Shown in pieces: positions 54,612 to 63,341 of a DNA stretch of 64,000 bases. The notes under the pieces were generated by a model that saw only the letters and a program-made list of their open reading frames with translations, was not told the DNA's origin and searched no databases. The DNA is taken from NCBI RefSeq assembly GCF_947502895.1, contig NZ_CANNBM010000003.1, positions 186,001 to 250,000 of the forward strand, in the 5' to 3' direction. Within the stretch, counting starts at the first letter, position 1. The number at the start of each line of letters is the position of its first letter. Source of the DNA: an uncultured Sulfitobacter sp. GTDB lineage: Bacteria > Pseudomonadota > Alphaproteobacteria > Rhodobacterales > Rhodobacteraceae. Position numbers and translations under genes: made by a program.

Positions 54612-55277
54612 ATGGCCAGATCAGACCGTCTCTTTACGATATTGCAAGTCCTGCGGGATGGTGAACTTCATACCGCACAAGAACTGGCTGACCATACAGG
54701 CGTTAGCCAGCGCACCCTCTACCGCGATATGGAAACACTCTGTGCGTCGGGCGTCCCGCTCAAAGGTACTCGTGGCACGGGCTACCGCTTGCCTGACGTA
54801 GTCACTCTTCCCCCTCTCACCCTGACACAGCCCGAGCTTGAAGCCCTGAACCTTGGTCTTGCCATCGCGGCCGAACTGGCAGACCCGGACCTGAAGGCCG
54901 CTGCCAGCAGCCTCGGCGACAAATTGGATGCAGTGCTGCCGCAAACGGCAGTGGCCGAAGCCGATGCTTGGAAATTTGGCGCTTCGCCTTTTGCCGATGT
55001 GGCGCGCGGGTTTGCCCAGATGCCCCTACTGCGGGCAGCGATCAAGGCGCGCCAGAAACTGCGGATCACGTATACCGCGCCTGATGGCAGCGTGACCTCG
55101 CGCATAATCCACCCGCTTCAGCTTGAATACTTCAGTCGCGTCTGGACCCTGACAGCATGGTGCGAAACGCAAGGCACACATCAGGTCTTTCGCCTTGATC
55201 TCATCAGCACCGCCGAGGCCTTGCCCACCCTGTTCCATGACGAGGCAGGCAAGCGTCTTGCCGATTTCAAGCCTTAG
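54612..55277 (+). CDS. YafY-family (HTH-WYL) transcriptional regulator
   Basis: A 221-residue regulator: a DeoR-type helix-turn-helix at 1-60 (HTAQELADHTGVSQRTLYRDM) and a WYL domain in the C-terminal half (LRITYTAPDG, IIHPLQLEYFSRVWTLTAWCE). WYL domains are thought to sense ligands such as nucleotides or nucleic acid. A perfect palindrome abuts the start codon. Divergent from tatA, convergent with the Lin0512 genes. Confidence 0.88.
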   Translation: MARSDRLFTILQVLRDGELHTAQELADHTGVSQRTLYRDMETLCASGVPLKGTRGTGYRLPDVVTLPPLTLTQPELEALNLGLAIAAELADPDLKAAASSLGDKLDAVLPQTAVAEADAWKFGASPFADVARGFAQMPLLRAAIKARQKLRITYTAPDGSVTSRIIHPLQLEYFSRVWTLTAWCETQGTHQVFRLDLISTAEALPTLFHDEAGKRLADFKP

Positions 55278-55630
55278 GTCTTGAGTATCCAGTCTTTCTG
55301 CGGGGGCAAAAACGCCTCGACGCTGGCTTGGGCGATTACGATCGTCTCGTCGCCTGAAGGCACGTTCAAACCGCCGTGCACGGCACGCACTTCTGCGCGC
55401 CCGCGCGGCAGCGTTGCGCGCAACGCGTCCAGATCCAGCGCATCAGGTTCTTGCACGGCGACAGTAACCTGCACACGCATGGCATCGTGGGGCAGTTCCA
55501 GCACGCCGAACAATGGCAGGGACGAATGGCGAAACGCGTCCTCAATAGCGCGCTTGGCAGCTTTGGTATAATCCATGCCGTGCAGGTCATTGCCCATGCC
55601 CATTTCTATAATCACACGCTGTTCGCTCAT
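55274..55630 (-). CDS. Lin0512-family protein, copy 1
   Basis: A 118-residue soluble protein of the Lin0512 family (unknown function): VIIEMGMGNDLHGMDYTKAA followed by KRAIEDAFRHSSLP are its signature. It is a paralogue of the next gene and overlaps it by four bases, so a heteromer is plausible. Last gene of the symporter-ABC cluster; its 3' end overlaps that of the YafY-type gene by four bases. Confidence 0.8.
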   Translation of the reverse strand: MSEQRVIIEMGMGNDLHGMDYTKAAKRAIEDAFRHSSLPLFGVLELPHDAMRVQVTVAVQEPDALDLDALRATLPRGRAEVRAVHGGLNVPSGDETIVIAQASVEAFLPPQKDWILKT

Positions 55631-55974
55631 GCCCGCTTCTCCATGTCAAAGCCGACAGACATGGCCACATTTGCCATGATTGTCGGGTTGCCGTCACCTT
55701 CGGGGCGCGGCACATCCAGCCCGCCTTTGGTCACATTGACCGTCACATTGCCATACGGAAACACCTCACGCAGCGCCGCTGCGTCTACTTGGTCAGGCTG
55801 CTGCACGCCAACATCCAGCGTGATCTGCATGTCGGTTTTATCAAACCCGAACAGCTCTGCCAGATTGATGGAATTGTGCCAAAGCGCGTCCTGCACCGCG
55901 CGCTTTGCCGCTTGGGTATAATCGCCCCGGCGCAGCGATGTTCCCATTCCAAATTCGATCAGCAGTTTTTGCAT
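55627..55974 (-). CDS. Lin0512-family protein, copy 2
   Basis: A 115-residue paralogue: LLIEFGMGTSLRRGDYTQAA and KRAVQDALWHNSINLAELFG align with copy 1. Its start is 12 bases after the ABC ATPase stop, and its stop overlaps copy 1 by four bases. The function of the family is unknown; the position ties it to a transport process. Confidence 0.8.
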   Translation of the reverse strand: MQKLLIEFGMGTSLRRGDYTQAAKRAVQDALWHNSINLAELFGFDKTDMQITLDVGVQQPDQVDAAALREVFPYGNVTVNVTKGGLDVPRPEGDGNPTIMANVAMSVGFDMEKRA

Positions 55975-55986
55975 GACATTCTCCCC

Positions 55987-57072
55987 CTAGCTGTCCACGG
56001 CAAAGACAAAGCACTTGTCGCGCCTTATTGTCAGCCACATGACTGTCCCGATACCGGGCATAAACACGTTCGGCACCGTCGCCTTTAGCACAGTACCGTC
56101 ATGGTCCGTCCGAAACTCGACAAGGCTCTCGTTGCCCATAAACCGCGCGCGCTCAACAATGGCGCGCACGGGTGTGCCATCGGCGGCGGTAGGCAACGGG
56201 CCTTTGCCCGCGCGGTCAAAGTCGATCCGCACATGCTGGGGTCGGAACACAATATCAACGGCGGTGCCATCAGGCACACCCGGAGCAAGGAACCGGCCAA
56301 AGGGTGTATGCGCCAAAGCACCCGATACTTCGGCGCGCAGTACATTCGCGTCCGAGAAGAACGAGACTGCCGCACGGTCCAGCGGACGGGTATAGACATT
56401 ATAGGGCGCGCCCTGCTGGACGATCTTGCCATCGCGCATCAGGGCAATCTCGTCAGCCATGCGCATCGCCTCGTCCGGCTCGTGTGTGACCAGCAGTACG
56501 GCGGTGTCTTCTTCTTTCAAGATGCTCAGCGTCTCATCGCGGATACCATCCCGCAGGCGGTTATCAAGCCCGCTGAACGGCTCGTCCATCAACATGATGC
56601 GCGGGCGCGGCGCCAGCGCACGTGCAAGCGCCACGCGCTGCTGCTCGCCGCCGGACAACTGGTGCGGATAGCCGTCGATAAAGCGCGCAAGGTCCACCCG
56701 CTCCAACAGTTCTTCCACCCGCGCACGGTTTTCGGCGCGTGTCCCGCGCAAACCATAGGCCACATTGCCCGCTACACTCAGGTGCGGAAACAGGGCAAAG
56801 TCCTGAAACATCAGCCCAATCTCGCGCCGCTCGGGGGGCACGCGAAACACCGTGTCACAGATCAGCTTGCCATCCACGTGGATGGTCCCGCTGTCCTGCA
56901 TCTCAACGCCCGCGATCATGCGCAGCGTTGTGGATTTGCCGCAGCCCGATGGTCCTAGCAAACATGTCACCTGACCGGGCATAATTTGCAGGCTCACATC
57001 ATCGACAACCGCACGGCCTTCAAAGCTGCGACGCAGGTTACGAATCTCGAGGCGCGGTGTCTGGGGCTTCAC
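55987..57072 (-). CDS. ABC transporter ATP-binding protein (FbpC/PotA type), orphan
   Basis: A 361-residue ATPase with all motifs: Walker A GPSGCGKST, signature LSGGEQQRVALARAL, Walker B IMLMDEPFSGLD, and a C-terminal TOBE-like domain from about 240. It resembles ATPases of ferric iron, spermidine or thiamine importers. No permease or binding-protein gene is beside it; a symporter precedes it and Lin0512 genes follow, so its membrane partner must be encoded elsewhere. Confidence 0.9.
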   Translation of the reverse strand: MKPQTPRLEIRNLRRSFEGRAVVDDVSLQIMPGQVTCLLGPSGCGKSTTLRMIAGVEMQDSGTIHVDGKLICDTVFRVPPERREIGLMFQDFALFPHLSVAGNVAYGLRGTRAENRARVEELLERVDLARFIDGYPHQLSGGEQQRVALARALAPRPRIMLMDEPFSGLDNRLRDGIRDETLSILKEEDTAVLLVTHEPDEAMRMADEIALMRDGKIVQQGAPYNVYTRPLDRAAVSFFSDANVLRAEVSGALAHTPFGRFLAPGVPDGTAVDIVFRPQHVRIDFDRAGKGPLPTAADGTPVRAIVERARFMGNESLVEFRTDHDGTVLKATVPNVFMPGIGTVMWLTIRRDKCFVFAVDS

Positions 57073-57110
57073 GGCGGGCTTATCCGATCATTTCTGTCGG
57101 ATAGCAGGTA

Positions 57111-58466
57111 TCAGCGCCGCCGCGCGCCTGCAAGCACCGCCGCAAACCCAATGCACAGAACACAAACACAGATCAGCAAAAGCTGCTCGTATTTATGGCC
57201 TGCCATCAGCCATGGGCTGACCATGTCCCATCCGCGCGCGAAATAGATGAACGCGCCACCAATTGCCGCTGCAAAGGCCACCAGATAGGACCACAGCGCA
57301 ATCGCACGCCCCATCACCAGCCCCACAATCAGAACAGGCGTCAGAAACATCGAGGCAGTCCCGCTGACCGCCACCGCATCAAACAGCGTGGCATTGCCCC
57401 ACAGGGTCAGCAGCGTACCCGCCAGCATAAAGGCCACCATCACCCAGCGTCCGGCGGCCAAAGTGCGCGGCAGCCCTGTCTCTTCCACCACCAGCCGTGC
57501 AGCGGATGACAGCGCACTGTCGAGCGTGCTGAGTGCAGACACGAGCAGCGAGATCATCAGCAACGCAAAAATCCATGGTGGAAACATCACACCCCAAGTG
57601 CCGATCAGCTCCCCCTCATACGCAGCGCCCACCAATGCGGCCTGAATACCGAAAAAACCAAACCCGATAATGCAAAGTGTGCTGATCCAGAAGGCATGCA
57701 AAAAAGAGGCGCGCGTGGTGGCGCGATCAGCGATGAACCCGCGGTCCATCATCACCGGATCATGCGCAGGATAGCTGAACACCTGCAAAGCCGCCACCGC
57801 CAGCAGTACCCATCCGTTATAGCTGCCCGCCGTGCCCTGTGCTGTCACCACTGCTGCCAAGTCAAACGCAGGCCCCGTCACCAGCGCCACAAAGGCCACG
57901 CCAAACACAACCAGAAAGACAATCATCTGTACCACATCCGTGCGCAGCGCCGCGCTCAGCCCGCCCCATGCGGAATAGGCCAGCCCCAGCACTGCCACAG
58001 CCCAGATCGCCGCCGTACCACTGCCCGCCAGCACTGCGTTAAAGATCAGCCCGACAACGATCAGATTGGCGAACACCTCCGACAAAAGCCGCAGGGCAAT
58101 AACTGCGTTGTAGCACCCCGTCCCAAGGCTCCCGAAACGCGCCCCCAGCCAGTCTTGCACCGAACCCGCCTGCCCTTCGCGCAGACGCCCGACAATGAAA
58201 CCGCCCGTCAGAAACGAGACGTAATAGCCGGCATAAGCCAGCGTTCCCGCCATGCCGTAATAGTAGCCTAGAATTGCCGCGTTCATCAGACTGCGTGCAA
58301 ATATCCATGTGGTGACTTGGCTCAACACCAAAACCCAAAGACCCGGTGCGCGCCCCTGCGCACCTGCCCCGCCGAAAAACCCCTCGACACTGGCGCGCCG
58401 TGGCGCGGCCAGCAGGGACAGTGCAACAATAGCGCCAAAGGCGGCAATCAGGACAACGTGGCTCAT
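57111..58466 (-). CDS. Sodium:solute symporter family protein
   Basis: A 451-residue membrane protein of the SSS family with about 13 helices. Recognisable parts are LSQVTTWIFARSLMNAAILGYYYG, GGLSAALRTDVVQMIVFL and STLDSALSSAARLVVEE (sodium site region). The substrate is unknown. Start at ATG 58466; an in-frame start at 58484 is possible. 38 bases before the ABC ATPase gene. Confidence 0.88.
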   Translation of the reverse strand: MSHVVLIAAFGAIVALSLLAAPRRASVEGFFGGAGAQGRAPGLWVLVLSQVTTWIFARSLMNAAILGYYYGMAGTLAYAGYYVSFLTGGFIVGRLREGQAGSVQDWLGARFGSLGTGCYNAVIALRLLSEVFANLIVVGLIFNAVLAGSGTAAIWAVAVLGLAYSAWGGLSAALRTDVVQMIVFLVVFGVAFVALVTGPAFDLAAVVTAQGTAGSYNGWVLLAVAALQVFSYPAHDPVMMDRGFIADRATTRASFLHAFWISTLCIIGFGFFGIQAALVGAAYEGELIGTWGVMFPPWIFALLMISLLVSALSTLDSALSSAARLVVEETGLPRTLAAGRWVMVAFMLAGTLLTLWGNATLFDAVAVSGTASMFLTPVLIVGLVMGRAIALWSYLVAFAAAIGGAFIYFARGWDMVSPWLMAGHKYEQLLLICVCVLCIGFAAVLAGARRR

Positions 58467-58562
58467 GGCGGACCTTTCACACAAACAACTGCGCGCAGGG
58501 CTAAGCGAATGGGCCGAGCGAGACCAGCGCCAAAAGCCAAGTACAACGTAAATGTGAACGCG

Positions 58563-59684
58563 CTATTCCGTCAGATCAAACCATACCTCGGCCACATCAC
58601 GGCCATTGACCTGCGCAGTGATGCCATGCGCCCCTGCATGCAGTGCAAATGTCGTCGCATCGCCTTTGAACTTATGTGTTTTTCCCAGCTGCAATGGCAC
58701 ATTAGCCCCCAACTGCGCAGCCTTGAGCTTGAAAACCTTATGCGCGATCTTTCCGTTAGGCCGCGCAAAGGTCAGGCGATAGTCAACCAAAACAGGCAGC
58801 GCCACATCTGCTTGCAAAACGATCTCAAATCGCAACGCTTCGCCGATGGACAGGCGATCACGGTCCAGCGTGATCTGTGCGGTAACGGGCACTGTGGCAT
58901 CATAGCCCAAGGCCGCCATCGCCCCTGTGTGACCTTGCTTGATCAACGTGCGCAAGGCATGGCGCGTCATCCACGCTAGCTCCTTATCATCCTGCTTGCC
59001 TGCCTTTTTCCAGAGCGCCAGACGCGCCAGCACGGCATCCGGTTCGATTTTGCTCAGATCGTTGAGGTGGTTCGCGACCGAGCGCGTCACATACCGCGTA
59101 GGATCGCTGTGCAAAACGTCCAGCAATGGAAAGGTCTGTGCAGGCATCAGCCCCACATTTTTGGCCCAAGGCAAACGCGGGCGGGTTCCTTCGCTCACCA
59201 GACGGCGCACGTGATAATTAGGGTCACGCGCCCATGTTGCCAACAGTGCCAATGTCTCGTCAGGCCAACGGATCAGAAAGGGACGGATATAGAACTCCAT
59301 CGTGAACCGCTGCGTCGCCTCGTACAGCAAATCCATCGCACGGATGCGGTGCGCCTCCAGCCCGTGACGCGCCGCCAGTATGCCGGGAACGGCATGAATG
59401 AAATCACCGAAATCATCGTCGCTCCTCGCAGGGTCAAGACGCGGCGGCAGGGCTGCGTGCAACTGGTCGGCCATCGTCGGAAAATCATCCGCCAACTGAT
59501 CTTCTATACAATCGGCCAACCACTCCAGCCGCGCCATCAGCTCGCGCGGCTCAAACCCCGCCAGCGCATCCGCAGCAAAGCGTTCGGCGTCAAATGACGG
59601 GACAGCCGCAGCATATTCCGCTGCGAGCTGCCCCACGCTTTGCGCGTTGAAAAGCTGGTCTTTCAAAGGTGCTTGGGCCGCCAT
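58563..59684 (-). CDS. AlkC-like DNA alkylation repair protein
   Basis: A 373-residue HEAT-like repeat protein related to AlkC DNA glycosylases, which remove 3-methyl bases. RRLVSEGTRPRLPWAKNVG and VTRSVANHLNDLSKIEPDAV are typical of the HEAT part; the last 100 residues (LDRDRLSIGEALRFEIVL, VDYRLTFARPNGK) look like the Ig-like domain found in some AlkC proteins. ATG 59684 sits in a TAATG overlap with the SDR gene. Confidence 0.85.
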   Translation of the reverse strand: MAAQAPLKDQLFNAQSVGQLAAEYAAAVPSFDAERFAADALAGFEPRELMARLEWLADCIEDQLADDFPTMADQLHAALPPRLDPARSDDDFGDFIHAVPGILAARHGLEAHRIRAMDLLYEATQRFTMEFYIRPFLIRWPDETLALLATWARDPNYHVRRLVSEGTRPRLPWAKNVGLMPAQTFPLLDVLHSDPTRYVTRSVANHLNDLSKIEPDAVLARLALWKKAGKQDDKELAWMTRHALRTLIKQGHTGAMAALGYDATVPVTAQITLDRDRLSIGEALRFEIVLQADVALPVLVDYRLTFARPNGKIAHKVFKLKAAQLGANVPLQLGKTHKFKGDATTFALHAGAHGITAQVNGRDVAEVWFDLTE

Positions 59685-60463
59685 TACATCGTGATATTGG
59701 TGGCACCACCGTCCAGCAAGATCGACTGCCCCACAATGAACCCCGCATGGGTCGAGCACAAAAAGGCACAGGCTGCGCCAAACTCGTGCCGGGTGCCATA
59801 GCGCCCCGCCGGAATGCTGGACGCGCGTTCCTCGCGCGCCTGCTCAAGCGAGATATTGCGTTGTGCCACCACAGCACCATCAAGCGCATCCGCCCGGTCC
59901 GTCGCATGAATACCGGGCAGCAGGTTGTTGATCGTCACCCCTTTGCCTGCCACCTGACGGCTGGTGCCAGCGACATATCCTGTCAGGCCAGTGCGGGCAG
60001 AATTGCTGAGCCCCAGCACACCAATAGGCGCGCGCACCGATTGCGATGTAATGTTGACGACACGGCCCCAGCCACGGTCCATCATATCAGGCACCAAGGC
60101 TTTGATTAGCGCGATGGGCGCCAGCATATTGGCATCCAGTGCTTTGATGAAATCCTCACGGTCCCAATCCGTCCACATGCCCGGAGGGGGACCACCTGCA
60201 TTATTGACTAGTATATCAACGCCTTGCGCGGCCTTGATAACCGCTGCTTGTCCCTCTTGCGTGGCCACATCAGCAGCTACAGTCACAACAGCCACACCAT
60301 AGTCTTTGCGCAACCGCTCTGCCGCAGCCTCCAGCGCCTCCTCACCACGCGCATTCATTATCAGATCAACACCCGCTGCGGCCAAGGCCTCTGCACAGCC
60401 AAGGCCCAATCCCTTGGACGAAGCACAGACCAGTGCTTTCTTTCCTTTGATCCCCAGATCCAT
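59684..60463 (-). CDS. Atypical short-chain dehydrogenase/reductase
   Basis: A 259-residue SDR-fold protein of the subgroup lacking the classical sites. The cofactor loop reads ASSKGLGLG instead of TGxxxGxG, and the YxxxK position reads LSNSAR, so the catalytic Tyr and Lys are missing. NNAGG and the TSQS serine are kept. ATG 60463 has GGAGAG upstream; the frame is open to 60814. Coupled to the AlkC-like gene. Confidence 0.82.
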   Translation of the reverse strand: MDLGIKGKKALVCASSKGLGLGCAEALAAAGVDLIMNARGEEALEAAAERLRKDYGVAVVTVAADVATQEGQAAVIKAAQGVDILVNNAGGPPPGMWTDWDREDFIKALDANMLAPIALIKALVPDMMDRGWGRVVNITSQSVRAPIGVLGLSNSARTGLTGYVAGTSRQVAGKGVTINNLLPGIHATDRADALDGAVVAQRNISLEQAREERASSIPAGRYGTRHEFGAACAFLCSTHAGFIVGQSILLDGGATNITM

Positions 60464-60610
60464 CCCGTCTCTCCCTTGCTTTATGTAGTTGGCCTCACTG
60501 CTACCGCAGTGCTGAACGGTGCGCCAGCAAAACACCCTTTCATTGACCCCGTCACGCCATAATCCTAGTCTATCCCACGCGCAACGCAGACCTTGAAAAG
60601 GCACCGGCAT

Positions 60611-61618
60611 ATGTCCACAGGCTCCCTCTCTTCCCAAAGCGTTCCGGTCTTTCTGGCCGCGCAGGTCATGGCGACCGATGGCGCAAATATGGGCGATCCC
60701 ATTTCCTTCGCCTCCGAGCTGATCCTTGATGACGTCTATGAGCTTGAGTACGCGTCCGAGCCAGCGCGCCTGTCTTTGGTCGCACGCGATGACGCCAGCT
60801 TTTTCGTGGGCCACGATACCAGTGTCGGCACGCCAGGTGCGGCGATCTATCTGGATTGCGCACTTACCTTTATGTCGCCTGACGGGGTCACATCCGATGC
60901 ACTGCTGCTGGTAGAGGTCGACACCGACGGCAACGTCGACGGGGTCTATCTGCTGCCCTTTAGCGCGCTCAGCTCAAAGGTCGAATACCGCCTTGTCGGC
61001 ATTGACCGTGACGCTGCCCACAGCAAATTCGCGCAGGTCGCTTGCGTCAGCTTTACCCGTGGCACCCATATCACGCTGGCCTCGGGTGCGCAGCGCGCGG
61101 TTGAGGATCTGGTCGTGGGCGACCGTGTGCTGACCCGTGATGATGGCGTGCAAACCTTGCGCTGGATCGGCACCTCCACCACCCGCGCAGTGGGTGAGTT
61201 CGCCCCGATCCGCATCACTTCAGGCACACTCAACAACGATGGCGATCTGCTGGTCAGCCCCGATCACCGCCTGTTCATCTACCAGCGCACGGACGAGTTG
61301 GGCGCAGGCCGCTCAGAACTGCTGGTCAAGGCGCGGCATCTGGTTAACGGCGATACTGTCACCATCTCCGAGGGCGGCTTTGTTGACTACTTCCAACTGC
61401 TTTTCGACAGTCACCAGATTATCTATGCCGAAGGCATCGCCGCAGAAAGCATGCTGATCGACAGTCGCACGCGTCCCGTATTGCCCTCCGATCTGTCGGA
61501 CAGCCTTGGCAAACATGTCAAAGGTCATTCCGATCTGCCCCACGCGGGGCTGGATGCACCCGAAGGGTTGCTAGGCCCGAACGCCGCCGATCTGCTGAAA
61601 AAAGCCTCTAGCCGCTGA
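60611..61618 (+). CDS. Hint-domain (Hint_2) protein
   Basis: A 335-residue protein. The N-terminal 145 residues form a beta-rich unknown part; the Hint domain follows: SFTRGTHITL, AVEDLVVGDRVLTRDDGVQTLRW, APIRITSGTL and VSPDHRLFI. In the common form the residue before FxxGT is the nucleophilic Cys; here it is Ser with a Cys two places earlier (CVSFTRGT). No extein or toxin follows. AAAGG upstream supports ATG 60611. Such stand-alone Hint proteins are frequent in this group; their role is unclear. Confidence 0.8.
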   Translation: MSTGSLSSQSVPVFLAAQVMATDGANMGDPISFASELILDDVYELEYASEPARLSLVARDDASFFVGHDTSVGTPGAAIYLDCALTFMSPDGVTSDALLLVEVDTDGNVDGVYLLPFSALSSKVEYRLVGIDRDAAHSKFAQVACVSFTRGTHITLASGAQRAVEDLVVGDRVLTRDDGVQTLRWIGTSTTRAVGEFAPIRITSGTLNNDGDLLVSPDHRLFIYQRTDELGAGRSELLVKARHLVNGDTVTISEGGFVDYFQLLFDSHQIIYAEGIAAESMLIDSRTRPVLPSDLSDSLGKHVKGHSDLPHAGLDAPEGLLGPNAADLLKKASSR

Positions 61619-61720
61619 GGCTTGCCTCTGGGGGCGTGTCAGGTATGTGTACGGGGGAAAACACAAGGTGCGCCGCCATCAATGCAGCTGCCCTAATCTA
61701 CATCAGGAACATGCCGCAAG

Positions 61721-63340
61721 ATGCTGGACAAAAACACAAATCGCCCCGATCTACCGCCTGAGATAGCGCGCCGCCGGACTTTTGCGATCATCAGCCACCC
61801 AGATGCGGGCAAAACCACGCTGACCGAAAAGTTCCTGTTGTTCGGTGGGGCGATCCAGATGGCGGGCCAAGTCCGCGCCAAAGGCGAGGCACGCCGCACC
61901 CGCTCGGATTTTATGGCGATGGAAAAAGACCGTGGCATTTCCGTCTCCGCCTCTGCCATGTCGTTTGATTATCAGGGGCGCGACACAAACTTTCGCTTCA
62001 ATCTGGTCGACACGCCCGGCCACTCCGACTTCTCCGAAGACACATATCGCACACTCACTGCGGTGGATGCGGCCGTAATGGTGATCGACGGCGCAAAGGG
62101 CGTCGAGAGCCAGACACAAAAGCTGTTCGAAGTTTGCCGCATGCGCGACCTGCCGATCCTGACCTTTTGTAACAAGATGGACCGCGAGAGCCGCGATGTG
62201 TTCGAGATCATCGACGAAATCCAGCAAAACCTCGCCATTGACGTGACGCCAGCCAGCTGGCCCATCGGCGTGGGCCGCGATTTTGTCGGCTGTTATGACA
62301 TCCTGCGCGACCGTTTGGAGTTGATGGACCGCGCCGACCGCAACAAAGTGTCTGAGTCCATCAAGATCGAGGGTCTCGACGATCCCAAACTGGCCGAGCA
62401 TGTCCCAGTCGAGCTGCTGGAAAAGCTCAAGGAAGACCTTGAGATGGTGCGCGAGCTGATGCCACCACTGGATGCGGCGCTGATGGCCGAAGGCTCCCTC
62501 ACCCCGATCTGGTTCGGCTCCGCTATCAACTCTTTCGGCGTCAAGGAGCTGATGGACGGCATCGCCATGTTCGGGCCAGAACCACAGATCCAAAAGGCCC
62601 AACCCCGCGAGATTTTGCCCGAAGAAAAGAACGTCTCGGGCTTTGTTTTCAAAGTCCAAGCCAACATGGACCCCAAACACCGCGACCGCGTCGCCTTTGT
62701 ACGCCTCGCCTCCGGCCACTTTGAGCGGGGTATGAAACTCACCCATGTACGCAGCAAAAAGGTCATGACCATCGCCAGCCCTGTCATGTTCCTCGCTGCC
62801 GACCGCGAATTGGCAGAGGAAGCATGGGCGGGCGACATCATCGGCATCCCCAACCACGGCCAGCTGCGCATCGGCGACACCCTGACCGAAGGTGAGGCTA
62901 TCCGCGTTACAGGCATCCCCTCCTTCGCGCCCGAATTGCTCCAAGGGGTCCGCGCAGGCGATCCGCTAAAGTCCAAACACCTTGAGAAAGCCCTGATGCA
63001 ATTTGCAGAGGAAGGCGCCGCGAAAGTGTTCAAACCCTCTATCGGGTCGGGTTTTGTTGTCGGCGTTGTCGGCCAGTTGCAATTCGAAGTACTGGCCTCA
63101 CGGATCGAGCTTGAATACGGCCTTCCCGTACGGTTTGAGCCGTCGCAGTTCACTTCTGCCCGCTGGGTCACTGGCGACAAGGCCGCCGTAGACAAGTTTA
63201 CCGAGGCCAACAAGCAGCACATCGCCACCGACAATGACGGCGATATCGTCTACCTCACCCGCCTCCAGTGGGACATAGACCGCGTCGACCGCGACTACCC
63301 TGAGGTCAAACTGACCGCCACCAAAGAGATGATGGTCTGA
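61721..63340 (+). CDS. prfC: Peptide chain release factor 3
   Basis: A 539-residue translational GTPase that recycles RF1/RF2 from the ribosome. G1 is SHPDAGKTT, G3 is DTPGH, G4 is NKMD; the RF3-specific VRAKGEARRTRSDFMAMEKD and RGISVSASAM confirm it over EF-G. The length is normal. It ends one base before the partial glycosyltransferase. Confidence 0.97.
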   Translation: MLDKNTNRPDLPPEIARRRTFAIISHPDAGKTTLTEKFLLFGGAIQMAGQVRAKGEARRTRSDFMAMEKDRGISVSASAMSFDYQGRDTNFRFNLVDTPGHSDFSEDTYRTLTAVDAAVMVIDGAKGVESQTQKLFEVCRMRDLPILTFCNKMDRESRDVFEIIDEIQQNLAIDVTPASWPIGVGRDFVGCYDILRDRLELMDRADRNKVSESIKIEGLDDPKLAEHVPVELLEKLKEDLEMVRELMPPLDAALMAEGSLTPIWFGSAINSFGVKELMDGIAMFGPEPQIQKAQPREILPEEKNVSGFVFKVQANMDPKHRDRVAFVRLASGHFERGMKLTHVRSKKVMTIASPVMFLAADRELAEEAWAGDIIGIPNHGQLRIGDTLTEGEAIRVTGIPSFAPELLQGVRAGDPLKSKHLEKALMQFAEEGAAKVFKPSIGSGFVVGVVGQLQFEVLASRIELEYGLPVRFEPSQFTSARWVTGDKAAVDKFTEANKQHIATDNDGDIVYLTRLQWDIDRVDRDYPEVKLTATKEMMV

Positions 63341-63341
63341 C

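Noticed and set aside
61751..62944. 397-residue minus-strand open frame
   Set aside because: Fully antisense to prfC, which is certain.
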